Of a stretch of 64,000 nucleotides of DNA, positions 8,759-16,608 are shown piece by piece. The DNA lies in assembly GCA_021325355.1 (NCBI GenBank), contig JAJPHI010000016.1, forward strand, positions 1-64,000, written 5' to 3'. Source of the stretch: Pseudomonadota bacterium (GTDB lineage Bacteria; Desulfobacterota; Binatia; Binatales; Binataceae). Positions within the stretch are counted from its first letter, which is position 1. Each line of letters opens with the position of its first letter. A program made the translations under genes and the position numbers. The notes below the pieces were generated by a model. That model was given only the letters and a program-made list of their open reading frames with translations. It did no database searches and was not told the DNA's origin.

Positions 8759-9600
8759 GCCACCGATTTGCCCGATTCAGCGGCCTCGGCGCTGTCGGTC
8801 GGAGAAGTATGCGACACCGGCGTCAGTCCTTCGCTGAGGAGCTGGCGGAGGGCCACGGCGTTCATGCCGTCGCGCAGGGCTTTGATGCCGGTGACGACGA
8901 TCTTGTCGAGCTGCTTTTCGCTGCGGGCGCGCGCGCGGATCTTGCGGGCCACCGGATAGGCGACCAGGTTGGCGAGACCGACGCCGTAGACCGTTGCGAC
9001 GAAGGCGGTCGCGATACCGCCGCCGATCTTCGACGGATCCGAGAGCATCGACATGGTGTGAATCAGCCCGAGGACGGCGCCGAGGATGCCGAAGGTGGGC
9101 AGGTAGCCGCCCGCCGCCTCGAAGACCTCGGCGCCGGCGTTGTTGTGTTCGATCCGCTCGTGGAAGGCGCGTTCCATGATCACGTCCATGGCCTCGGGCG
9201 CGACGCTCGCGGCGACCAGGTTGAGGCCGGTGGCGAGCATCCCGTAGGTTTCCAGTCGGGCGTGACGCTGGAGGGCGAGCGGGCCTTCGCGCCGCATGAG
9301 ACTCGCGTAGGCGACGATCCGCTCGATCAGGTCATAGGGATTCGGCGCGTCCTCGCTGATGACCTTGCGCAGGTCGCGCACGGCGGCGAAGAGATAGCGC
9401 GGCGAGAAGGAGAGCATGCAGGCGCCGACGGTGGCGCCGAGCACGATGAGCGCGGCGCTCTTCTGCAAGAGGCTCGAGACCTCACCGCCCTCGAGCCACT
9501 GGCCGAAGAGGATACAGGCCGGGCCAACCAGCACGCCGACGGTACTGGCGAGGTCGATACGCGCGGCCGTGTTAACGGTCTTGATTTCAGCTCCGGCCAT
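8755..9600 (-). CDS. motA: Stator protein MotA
   Basis: MotA forms the ion-conducting stator ring and pushes on FliG. The 281-residue protein has four membrane helices. The Pro in the G-Y-L-P-T-F-G-I-L-G-A-V-L-G-L-I helix (about 173-188) and the later T-V-Y-G-V-G-L-A-N-L helix are conserved. In the cytoplasmic loop the rotor-facing Arg is present at R103 (E. coli R90), but the position of E. coli E98 is Gln111. This neutral change mirrors the R281-to-Gln change in the neighbouring FliG. It lies directly upstream of motB. Confidence 0.94.
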   Translation of the reverse strand: MAGAEIKTVNTAARIDLASTVGVLVGPACILFGQWLEGGEVSSLLQKSAALIVLGATVGACMLSFSPRYLFAAVRDLRKVISEDAPNPYDLIERIVAYASLMRREGPLALQRHARLETYGMLATGLNLVAASVAPEAMDVIMERAFHERIEHNNAGAEVFEAAGGYLPTFGILGAVLGLIHTMSMLSDPSKIGGGIATAFVATVYGVGLANLVAYPVARKIRARARSEKQLDKIVVTGIKALRDGMNAVALRQLLSEGLTPVSHTSPTDSAEAAESGKSVA

Positions 9601-9660
9601 AGCACACCGCGCTCGCCGGCGGCCTCACGCCGCTTCCGATCCGGAACTCTCTGCGACCTT

Positions 9661-10860
9661 TCATAGGGCTTCCCAGGCCTTCGCCGGCGATGCCGCGGCC
9701 TCGGCGGTCGGCAGATGATTAAGGCGCCGGCGGCGGGAAAGGCCGGCCTTGGTAATATGGTATTGGAGGGCGCGGACGGTAATCCCCAGCCGTCGCGCGG
9801 CCTCGGCCCGATTGCCGCCGGCGGCCGCGATGGTTCGCAGGATCATTTCGCGCCGGGCCATTTCGCGGCTGCTTTTCCATCCGCTGAGACAGCCCTCGTC
9901 GGTCGGGATCATCAGATGCTGCCGGAGGTCGGGGAGATCGATGATCTGTCCCGCGCCGGCGAGCGGCGCGAGCGCGAGCCGCGTAACCAGGCTCTCGAGC
10001 TCGAGCAGATTGCCGGGGAAGGCGTGCGTGGCCAGCACCTTGAGCGCGAGCGGCGACCAACTGCGACGAGCATTGGTGCGGCGCAGTAAGTAACGGGCGA
10101 GCAACGCGATATCGCCGGCGCGCGCGCGGAGCGGCGGAACATTGAGGGTGAAGACGCTCAGCCGCCAGTAGAGCTCCGGACGAAGCCGGCCCTGCGCCAG
10201 CAGATCGGCCGGGGTGCGGCTGGTCGCGGCGATAAAACGCACCGGCGCGGCGGGGCCGGCGGCCGTGGCGCCGTCCCCCTGCAGCATCCGCAGGAGCTGG
10301 AGCTGCGCGGCGTCGCTCAGATCGGCGAGCTCCTTGAGGAAAATCGTGCCGGCCGGCGGCAGCGCGAGACTTTCGAAGCGCGCGCAATCGGCGCTGACGA
10401 ACGGCCCGCGCGCGCCGCCGGCCAGATGAATGACGCGCGCCAGATGGGCCTTGCCGACGCCGAGCTCGCCGCAGAGAATCACCGGAATCTGCGCGGCCGC
10501 AACGCCGATCGCGCTCTTGATCGTCGAGAGCATCTCGGGGTCGCCGGTCAGCAATGGTGGGCGCAGGCCGAGCGCGGTTGAGATAATGAGACAGGCCGCC
10601 GCCGGCCAGCTCTCCGTGACGAGGTCGGCGTCGTGACGGACCTGAGCGCTTTCCCGCTCCCGGACCGCAATCGCGAGCACTTCGCTACCGGGGGGGCGCG
10701 CGCCGACGAAATCCACGTAGAGGGTCGCCTGAGCGCGCTGGCTCAGCGGCACGATCTCAAGTCCGGCGCGGGCGATGAAGTCGGCGAGTCCGGCCGGCGC
10801 CGCCGGACCGAGCGTCACGCGCGGACGCCCTTCGCCGCCGGGATGGCGCGACTGTTCCAT
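9661..10860 (-). CDS. Degenerate NtrC-type flagellar regulator (FlbD/FleQ-like, no GAFTGA)
   Basis: This is a 399-residue protein with an AAA+ domain and a C-terminal Fis-type helix-turn-helix (about 338-372, with G-N-R-A-E-A-A-R-R-L-G-I). The Walker A is G-E-L-G-V-G-K-A (131-138). The Walker B region reads F-L-K-E-L (174-178), with Lys where Asp-Glu enhancer-binding proteins have Asp. The loop that normally holds GAFTGA between them is deleted, so direct sigma54 activation seems unlikely. The first 100 residues have no receiver phospho-site. It sits between fliN-2 and motA and probably controls the flagellar genes, perhaps as a DNA-bound partner or repressor. Confidence 0.8.
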   Translation of the reverse strand: MEQSRHPGGEGRPRVTLGPAAPAGLADFIARAGLEIVPLSQRAQATLYVDFVGARPPGSEVLAIAVRERESAQVRHDADLVTESWPAAACLIISTALGLRPPLLTGDPEMLSTIKSAIGVAAAQIPVILCGELGVGKAHLARVIHLAGGARGPFVSADCARFESLALPPAGTIFLKELADLSDAAQLQLLRMLQGDGATAAGPAAPVRFIAATSRTPADLLAQGRLRPELYWRLSVFTLNVPPLRARAGDIALLARYLLRRTNARRSWSPLALKVLATHAFPGNLLELESLVTRLALAPLAGAGQIIDLPDLRQHLMIPTDEGCLSGWKSSREMARREMILRTIAAAGGNRAEAARRLGITVRALQYHITKAGLSRRRRLNHLPTAEAAASPAKAWEAL

Positions 10861-10863
10861 GGC

Positions 10864-11202
10864 TCAGCGCAGACCCGCGGGACGCAGCGGGGTTTCGACC
10901 AGTTCGATAATCTTGGCGCCGATCTGATCCTGCATCACGACGACCTCGGCGCGGGCGAAAAGCGCGCCGTTGACATAGACTTCGACCGGGTCGCCGGCGT
11001 GGCGATCGAGCCGGATACTCGAGCCGACCTGCAGCTCGTCGAGGATATCGCCGAGGCGCATCGTGGTGCGGCCGACCTCGACCTGCACGGTCATCGGCAC
11101 CGGCCGCAGCGGATCGAGGGCGGTGGTGTCGAACTCCGCGGCGGGTGCCGGCGGGGCGAGCGGTTCAGTGGATAAGCTGTTCGTGCTGTTGAGGGTATCC
11201 AT
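10864..11202 (-). CDS. fliN: Flagellar motor switch protein FliN (copy 2, canonical)
   Basis: The SpoA domain occupies about residues 38-105 of 112. It shows the FliN features V-E-V-G-R-T-T-M-R-L-G-D-I-L, G-S-S-I-R-L-D, G-D-P-V-E-V-Y-V-N-G and A-R-A-E-V-V-V-M-Q-D-Q-I-G-A-K-I. The ATG at 11202 is preceded by a perfect AAGGAGGT with good spacing, which decides against an upstream start. It overlaps fliM-2 by 38 nt. This copy is far closer to textbook FliN than the one at 6893-7180. Confidence 0.92.
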   Translation of the reverse strand: MDTLNSTNSLSTEPLAPPAPAAEFDTTALDPLRPVPMTVQVEVGRTTMRLGDILDELQVGSSIRLDRHAGDPVEVYVNGALFARAEVVVMQDQIGAKIIELVETPLRPAGLR

Positions 11203-12118
11203 CGCAGTCGACCTCCTTATCGTCATTGTCGAGTTCGTTGGCGTTGAGACTCTGGACCCAGAACCGGCGCCATCCGCGGGCTTCAACGACGGTGCCGCGG
11301 CGCAGGATATGGTCGGCGACCGCCAGATGAACCTGCGGCAGACCGTCCTGCAGTTTCCCGAGCGTGAGCACCGAACCGATACCGAGGCGGCTCAGCTCAC
11401 CCAGGGAGAGCGTGTGCGTGCCGATCACCGCGCGCAGCGTCAGCGGGGCGTCGGCCAACGCGGCGAGGCGCAGGCCGGGCCGCGCCGCCAGGGGCGCCGG
11501 TGGATGGGGCGGGGCGAGGCGCCGGCGGATCTGCGAGAGCATCGCGATCGGCAAGGCGATCCCCAGCCATCCATGCTGTTCGCCGAGTCCGCATCGCGCC
11601 TCGAGGGCGACTACCGCCTGCGCCGGTTCGAGCGTGCGCGACAGGACGCCGACGTGATCGAGGTGATGCAGGATCTCGAGGCGGCGCGGATGGCCGAAAA
11701 GGGCGGCGCTCACGGTCTCGAAGGCGCTGCCGAGGGCCTTTTCGATGATATCGGCGACGATGCGTCGTTCGGTGGCGCTGAGCGGCGGTTGCGTCGCGCT
11801 GGCTGGCAGAGTGCCGCTGCCGCCGAGCAGCAGATCGATCAAGGCGAGCGCGAGCGCGTGTTCGAGACGAAACGCCAGCGCCGGTTCACCTTCGAAACCC
11901 GCTACCACCAGATGCTGGAGCGGCGCGGCGGCGCAGAATCCGGCAAAGGCGAGCGAGCGCTGCGCGAGCTCGGCAATCTCCAGTGGCGCGCCGAGATGGC
12001 GCCCGAGGGCTTCGGCCAGATGGTCGAAAAAGCGCTGGCCCCAGAGCTGTAGCTGATGGAGTTCGGCGCGTTCGAGGCCGTAGGTGGCGGCCAAGGCGGC
12101 CAAGCCCGTGTGTTGCAT
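11165..12118 (-). CDS. fliM: Flagellar motor switch protein FliM (copy 2)
   Basis: The 317-residue protein has the FliM middle domain, including L-I-D-L-L-L-G-G-S-G and the P-L-S-A-T-E-R-R-I-V segment, then a C-terminal SpoA domain near 225-295. The N-terminal region begins almost directly at the first domain helix, and I see no CheY-binding EIDALL motif. Start choice is uncertain. I use the ATG at 12118, while a TTG at 12202 would add 28 residues without showing the motif. It is the first gene of the minus-strand motor operon. Confidence 0.85.
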   Translation of the reverse strand: MQHTGLAALAATYGLERAELHQLQLWGQRFFDHLAEALGRHLGAPLEIAELAQRSLAFAGFCAAAPLQHLVVAGFEGEPALAFRLEHALALALIDLLLGGSGTLPASATQPPLSATERRIVADIIEKALGSAFETVSAALFGHPRRLEILHHLDHVGVLSRTLEPAQAVVALEARCGLGEQHGWLGIALPIAMLSQIRRRLAPPHPPAPLAARPGLRLAALADAPLTLRAVIGTHTLSLGELSRLGIGSVLTLGKLQDGLPQVHLAVADHILRRGTVVEARGWRRFWVQSLNANELDNDDKEVDCDGYPQQHEQLIH

Positions 12119-12255
12119 CGCGACGGCAGCGGGGAGCAAGGCGGATGCCACCGGCCACGGAACGCCGGGAAGGCGCGCGAATACGGAAGAAACCTTTCGC
12201 AAATCCCGCGGCGCGCCGAAACGCGACCGCTGCGGGCTGAAATTATGATCGATAG

Positions 12256-12330
12256 CGGCACAATCACGGCGGCCGCGGTGTCCTTAAAACGGGACAGTTG
12301 TCCGCTCATGAAACGAGGAAAAGAAGTTGC
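12256..12330. promoter_or_regulatory. Control region between divergent fliM-2 and fliC operons
   Basis: The 329-bp space between the fliM-2 start used here and fliC contains a perfect 12-bp palindrome with arms GGACA and TGTCC at 12292-12303. It also has two plus-strand stretches with GG and GC spaced ten bases as in sigma54 promoters: CGGCACAATCACGGC at 12256-12270 and AGGAAAAGAAGTTGC at 12316-12330. Neither has both full elements, so the promoter call is weak. The palindrome is the best operator candidate for the neighbouring Fis-type regulator. Confidence 0.25.
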
Positions 12331-12447
12331 GCAGACGCCGCCGAGACGGCGTCGGTGACGGGCGAGCGGCCAACTTAAGCTCAGAAGCCGGATGGAGCCG
12401 GCTCACACGCCAAGCGCATCACAGGATGCAGAGGAGAGAGAGTCACT

Positions 12448-13266
12448 ATGAGCCTTAGTCTAATCACCAACGTGGGTTCGCTGATCGCTTCCAACGCGCT
12501 GACCAATGATCAGACGGCGCTCAACCAGTCGATCGCGCAGCTCTCGACCGGCAAACGGATCGTGACCGCGGCCAACGACCCGGCCGGTCTCGCGATCGCG
12601 ATGGAGACCCAGGGCTTGATCGGGTCGCTGAACCAGGCCTATGCCAACACCCAGAACGCGCAGTCGTACCTGCAGACCGCCGATGGCGCTTACGCCAATA
12701 TCGGTAATCTGCTGCAGACGGCGCAGCAGCTCGCCACCGAAGCTTCCGACGGATCGTTCAACAGCACGCAGCTCAGCGCGCTCGACGCGCAGTATCAGGG
12801 CATCCTGAGCTCCATTTCGCAGATCGCGGCGGGGGCGAGCTTCAACGGCATCTCGCTGCTGTCGGGGACCGCGGTGACCTTTCAGGTCGGCGCGACCAAC
12901 ACCGCCAACGATCAGCTCTCGGTGACCCTGAATAAGGCCGATACGACGACCCTGGCAATCAACGGCACGAGCCTGACCTCGCAGGCCAACGCGCAGGCGG
13001 CGTTGACCGCCGTCAGCGCGGCGCTGACCACGATCGCCGGTGACCGCGGCACGGTGGGCGCCGCCGAGCAGCAACTGACGGCCTTGTCGAACAACCTGCA
13101 ATCGACCACGCAGAATCTGACGAGCGCGCTGTCGACGATCCAGGACGCGAACATCGCGCAGACCTTCGCCACCTTCACGCAGCAGTCGGTGCTGCAGCAG
13201 GCGGGCGTGCAGATTCTCCGGCAGGCGGATCAGACCCCGTCGCAGTTGGTGGCGCTGTTCCAATAG
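12448..13266 (+). CDS. fliC: Flagellin FliC
   Basis: This is the filament subunit, exported through the flagellar secretion channel. The 272-residue size is that of short flagellins with only D0 and D1 domains and a small variable centre (about 130-190). The N-terminus has the helix pattern Q-L-S-T-G-K-R-I-V-T-A-A-N-D-P-A-G-L-A-I, and the C-terminus ends Q-A-G-V-Q-I-L-R-Q-A. The TLR5-contact region reads L-Q-T-A-Q-Q-L (89-95), with Thr where enteric flagellins have Arg90. An AGGAG site lies 11 bases upstream of the ATG. It starts the divergent operon fliC-fliD-fliS. Confidence 0.95.
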   Translation: MSLSLITNVGSLIASNALTNDQTALNQSIAQLSTGKRIVTAANDPAGLAIAMETQGLIGSLNQAYANTQNAQSYLQTADGAYANIGNLLQTAQQLATEASDGSFNSTQLSALDAQYQGILSSISQIAAGASFNGISLLSGTAVTFQVGATNTANDQLSVTLNKADTTTLAINGTSLTSQANAQAALTAVSAALTTIAGDRGTVGAAEQQLTALSNNLQSTTQNLTSALSTIQDANIAQTFATFTQQSVLQQAGVQILRQADQTPSQLVALFQ

Positions 13267-13294
13267 GTCGGCCTGGGGGGAACGCGGCCGGCGC

Positions 13295-13312
13295 CGGCGT
13301 CAGCCGACGCCG
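13295..13312 (+). other. Stem-loop between fliC and fliD
   Basis: A perfect 7-bp stem (CGGCGTC / GACGCCG) with an AGCC loop lies 29 bp after the flagellin stop. There is no T-run, so it is not a standard intrinsic terminator. It may stabilise the 3' end of an abundant fliC transcript and lower read-through into fliD. Confidence 0.35.
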
Positions 13313-13356
13313 CGTCGGCCGCAAATCACGCGTCGCGGCGCAAGCAGGAGTATTAG

Positions 13357-15009
13357 ATGGCTGCCGGAGTAACCCCGATCACGCTGTCCAATTTTACGGG
13401 CCTCGATTTCAATCAGATACTGCAGGCGACAGTCGCCGCCGATCAGGTGCCAATCACCGATTTGCAGAACCAGGTCGCAGCGGAGAACGTCGCCATCAGT
13501 ACGCTCGGAACGATCGGCGCGGATTATCAGAACCTGCAGAGCGCGCTGACCACGCTCAACGACAGCGTCACGACGCCGCCGATGACCACCGGCGTCTCGA
13601 CCAACGCGCCGTTTACCGCCGCCGTCAACGGCGCTCCGCTGGCCGGCACCTATACCGTGTCGGTATCGCAACTCGCCTCGGCCGAGTCGCTGGGCTCGCA
13701 AGGGTATGCGAGCGACACGGCGGGCGTCGGCGACGGTATCGTGACAATCAATGTCGGCGGCACGAACTACAATATAACCGTCGATTCGTCGAACGATACG
13801 CTCGATGGACTGGCGAGTGCGATTACGGCGGCCGGCGCGGGCGTAACGGCACAGGTCGTCAATACCGGTCTTGTCGGAGCGCCCTATCGCCTGCTGGTCA
13901 CCAGCAATACGACCGGCTCCACACAGGGCTTTACCATCACCAGCTCTTTGAGCGGCGGCACCGCGCCGAACTTCGCTCAGAGTCAGGTGGGTCCGACGGT
14001 GATCAACACGCTCAACGGCACGGCGACGCCCACAGTCGGTGGGAACTATACCGGAGCGGTTACGCAGAGCTATCAGTTTACCGTCACTGCGGGCGGCACC
14101 GTCGGAACCGATCCGATTACGATCGCCTACACCTCCGACACGGGTGAAAGCGGCTCCTTCACGGTACCGGCGTCGTACAGCGCCGGGAGCCCGGTGGCTG
14201 TCGTCGACGGGCTGACGTTGAATCTGAGCGCGGGGACGCTGCAAACCGGCGACAGTTTCGGGGTCGCGGCCTTTACGCCGCAGGTGACCGCGGCGCAGAA
14301 CGCGACGCTCCAGGTCGGCGGCCAGATCGTGAGCTCGAGCAGCAACCAGGTCACCAACGCCGTTCCCGGAGTGACCCTGTCACTGACCGGCACGGGCGGT
14401 CCGGCAACCCTGACTGTCGGCTCCGATACGCAGAGCGAAGGCAATCAGATCAGCGCCTTCGTCAGTGCATACAACCAACTGCTGAACGATATTCAGAAAA
14501 ACACCCAGGCCGTGCCGAATCAGGCCGCACCGCCGCTGGCCGCCGACGGCGGTCTCAGGACTTCCCTGTTCAGCCTGCAGTTCGGGCTCGGCCAGGTGAA
14601 CCTGGCGCAACTCGGTATCACGGTCGATCAGACGACCGGCCAGTTGAGTTTCAGCCAGAGCTCGTTTGCGGCGGCGCAGTCGGCGGATCCGACCAGCGTC
14701 ACCCAGGCGATCACGTCACTGTATAACGCGCTCAATCCGGTGGTCAGCTACGCGGCGGCTCCGACCACAGGACTGGTGGCGACGGAGACCGCGAGCGACC
14801 AGCAAACGGTGACGAATCTCAATCAACAGATCGCGACGCTTAATCAGCAGCTCACCGCGCAGGAGAGTCAACTGCAACTGGAGTACGGGCAGATTCAGGC
14901 GCAGGTCGCCGGTTACCAGAATATCGCGCAACTCTTCGCGACCTCGAGCAGCAGCGGCAGCGGTAGCTCGGTGACCATTCCGGGCAGCAATCTCACGGTT
15001 TCGGCTTGA
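13357..15009 (+). CDS. fliD: Flagellar filament cap FliD
   Basis: FliD is the pentameric cap that inserts flagellin at the filament tip. The 550-residue protein starts with the FliD N-terminal domain (T-L-S-N-F-T-G-L-D-F-N-Q-I-L-Q). It has a large beta-rich middle (about 85-330) and ends in the C-terminal helical domain, where a heptad-like stretch near 470-530 contains many Gln and Leu. AGGAG six bases before the ATG marks the start. It is followed by fliS, 30 bp downstream. Confidence 0.92.
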   Translation: MAAGVTPITLSNFTGLDFNQILQATVAADQVPITDLQNQVAAENVAISTLGTIGADYQNLQSALTTLNDSVTTPPMTTGVSTNAPFTAAVNGAPLAGTYTVSVSQLASAESLGSQGYASDTAGVGDGIVTINVGGTNYNITVDSSNDTLDGLASAITAAGAGVTAQVVNTGLVGAPYRLLVTSNTTGSTQGFTITSSLSGGTAPNFAQSQVGPTVINTLNGTATPTVGGNYTGAVTQSYQFTVTAGGTVGTDPITIAYTSDTGESGSFTVPASYSAGSPVAVVDGLTLNLSAGTLQTGDSFGVAAFTPQVTAAQNATLQVGGQIVSSSSNQVTNAVPGVTLSLTGTGGPATLTVGSDTQSEGNQISAFVSAYNQLLNDIQKNTQAVPNQAAPPLAADGGLRTSLFSLQFGLGQVNLAQLGITVDQTTGQLSFSQSSFAAAQSADPTSVTQAITSLYNALNPVVSYAAAPTTGLVATETASDQQTVTNLNQQIATLNQQLTAQESQLQLEYGQIQAQVAGYQNIAQLFATSSSSGSGSSVTIPGSNLTVSA

Positions 15010-15039
15010 CGCCGAACGTATCAAAGGGAGCTACGGCGG

Positions 15040-15402
15040 ATGGGATACGCGAATGCCTACCGCGAGACGCAGGCGGTAACACTCGACGGCAACCGCGCCT
15101 TCGAAGAGCTTTACGTGCGACTGGCTCGCTGGACGGCGCAGGCGGCGGAGTCGTCGGGCACGCCGCTCTACGAGCAGTTGATCGATAAATGTGTGATGCT
15201 GATCGGTCTGATGGATCGGGTAATCGACGTCGAGCACGGCGGACGGATCGCGCTGGCCATTCTCAGTCTGCATCGCTTCGCGATTGGCGCGCTGATCAAG
15301 GCGAAACAGGAGGGAGTGCATCCCGATCTGGCGGGCCTGCCGCCGGTGTTCTACGAGATGTCCGATATTTTCCGCTGCGTGCGCGAGAAGAGCCTCGGCT
15401 AG
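15040..15402 (+). CDS. fliS: Flagellin export chaperone FliS
   Basis: The 120-residue helical protein matches FliS in size and position directly after fliD. FliS binds the flagellin C-terminus in the cytoplasm to stop early polymerisation. The N-terminal Y-A-N-A-Y and the following helices fit, but the sequence is divergent: the common L-I-x-M-L-Y-D-G segment reads F-E-E-L-Y-V-R-L here. A GGGAG ribosome site lies upstream. The assignment rests partly on context. Confidence 0.8.
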   Translation: MGYANAYRETQAVTLDGNRAFEELYVRLARWTAQAAESSGTPLYEQLIDKCVMLIGLMDRVIDVEHGGRIALAILSLHRFAIGALIKAKQEGVHPDLAGLPPVFYEMSDIFRCVREKSLG

Positions 15403-15441
15403 ACGCGCTGGCGGCCCGGCGCGCGCACGAAGGCGGTATCG

Positions 15442-15906
15442 TCAGGAGTTCTTGCGCCGGCGCGCCGCGCGGGTCCGCGCGGCCTTACGCGCCGCCGCCG
15501 CCCGCACCTCGCGACTGCGGCGGCCCGCGACCTGACGCGCATGGCGACCGAGCGCCTTGCTCGACGCGGCGCTCCGACCTTCGCGCTGGAGGGCGGCTTT
15601 GCTCGCGCGGGCGCGTTTGGTCGCTTTCGCCCTTCCCGGCCGGGCCTTGCCGGCGCGCAGATCCTCACGCGCTTTCCGAGCGGTGCCTGACGACGCGTGC
15701 CCGCGTGACGGCGCCGGCAGCTTGATCCCGGCGCGCCGCGCCCTGGACAGCCCTATCGCAATTGCCTGCTCGGGCGAACGCGCCCCATGCTTGCCTTGGC
15801 GCACATGTTCGATCTCGTCACGCACGAACTCGCCGGCCTGGGTCGACGGCGCCTTGCCTTCCGCAGCGTCCCGGCGGGCGCGCTTGAGAGGATTTTTCTT
15901 CGGCAT
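15442..15906 (-). CDS. Basic DUF6496-type protein
   Basis: This is a 154-residue, very Arg/Lys/Ala-rich protein. Residues 1-60 carry the DUF6496 pattern: K-R-A-R-R-D, then P-S-T-Q-A-G-E-F-V-R-D-E-I, H-V-R-x-G-K-H-G-A-R-S and Q-A-I-A-I-G-L-S-R-A-R-R-A-G. The rest is a histone-H1-like basic tail with repeated A-R and K-A units. The function of the family is unknown. The tail suggests nucleic-acid binding. It is convergent with fliS and lies downstream of the KGG gene. Confidence 0.75.
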   Translation of the reverse strand: MPKKNPLKRARRDAAEGKAPSTQAGEFVRDEIEHVRQGKHGARSPEQAIAIGLSRARRAGIKLPAPSRGHASSGTARKAREDLRAGKARPGRAKATKRARASKAALQREGRSAASSKALGRHARQVAGRRSREVRAAAARKAARTRAARRRKNS

Positions 15907-16044
15907 CACCATGCTCCGCTTCGGGATTCGATCTGACGTCGCCTCGCGTCCTCCGCGACCGCCGGCGCCGGCATCGGAGGGCCTCCGGTGGTTTCCGTTT
16001 CGCCTGAAAATCTATCGCAAGAACTGACGAGAGCTGATCAGCGC

Positions 16045-16335
16045 TTACTGGTCACCATGACCCGGTTGGCTGCCTTCCGGGTGATCTTCCGAGGCGCCGC
16101 CGCGCTCATCCGCGGAATCGCCGTTGGCTGAGCCACGCGCGGGATCCGGGCGCGGCGTTCGGCGTGAATGTTCACCACCGATCCGACCCGCGGCGCGCGC
16201 CTCCTCGGGCGTGAATTCGTGGGCCGTGCCCTTTTGATGGGCGGCATGACCGCCCTTGCTGGCAATTGACCGTTGCTTTGCCGGATCCATCGAGGCAAAG
16301 CCGCGCTGCGACCGAGGTTTTTCCTTGTCCGCCAT
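16045..16335 (-). CDS. KGG-repeat stress protein (GsiB/YciG type)
   Basis: This is a 96-residue hydrophilic protein with the KGG signature. F-A-S-M-D-P-A-K-Q-R-S-I-A-S-K-G-G-H-A-A-H and a second degenerate copy, F-T-P-E-E-A-R-A-A-G-R-I-G-G-E, occupy about residues 13-55. The C-terminal tail is Gly/Asp/Ser/Glu-rich and disordered. The family is linked to general stress and desiccation. The ATG forms the base of a perfect 12-bp hairpin whose loop contains the Shine-Dalgarno sequence (see the entry at 16333-16363), so translation is probably controlled by RNA structure. Confidence 0.8.
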   Translation of the reverse strand: MADKEKPRSQRGFASMDPAKQRSIASKGGHAAHQKGTAHEFTPEEARAAGRIGGEHSRRTPRPDPARGSANGDSADERGGASEDHPEGSQPGHGDQ

Positions 16336-16363
16336 CGGTACTTCTCCTTCCGAAGTACCGATG
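16333..16363 (-). promoter_or_regulatory. Hairpin covering the KGG gene start codon, SD in loop
   Basis: Bases 16333-16344 and 16352-16363 are perfect 12-bp reverse complements (CATCGGTACTTC / GAAGTACCGATG) around a 7-base loop. Read on the minus strand the loop is GGAAGGA, the ribosome site, and the last three bases of the 3' arm are the ATG itself. The start codon is thus paired and the SD exposed in the loop, an arrangement expected of an RNA switch or thermometer. Function is inferred from the structure only. Confidence 0.55.
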
Positions 16364-16608
16364 CTTTAAGTTCAATTGTTATACCAATTGTAAGGCGCTG
16401 CATTGGCGCAAGGCGCCGTCTTCTATACCGATAGTTTTATTGACTTTCCCGCCAAGGAGACGGCCTGACGTTACCTTCGCTCGTCTTTTACCGTTGCGAT
16501 GAGCCGTGCGAAGATTCGGCGGCGGCAGTGTGAAGTCGGCAAAAATCGCGCAGGCGATCACCTTGTCGGACGCGCGATAAACGGACGATTTGTGCAACCC
16601 GCGATACT

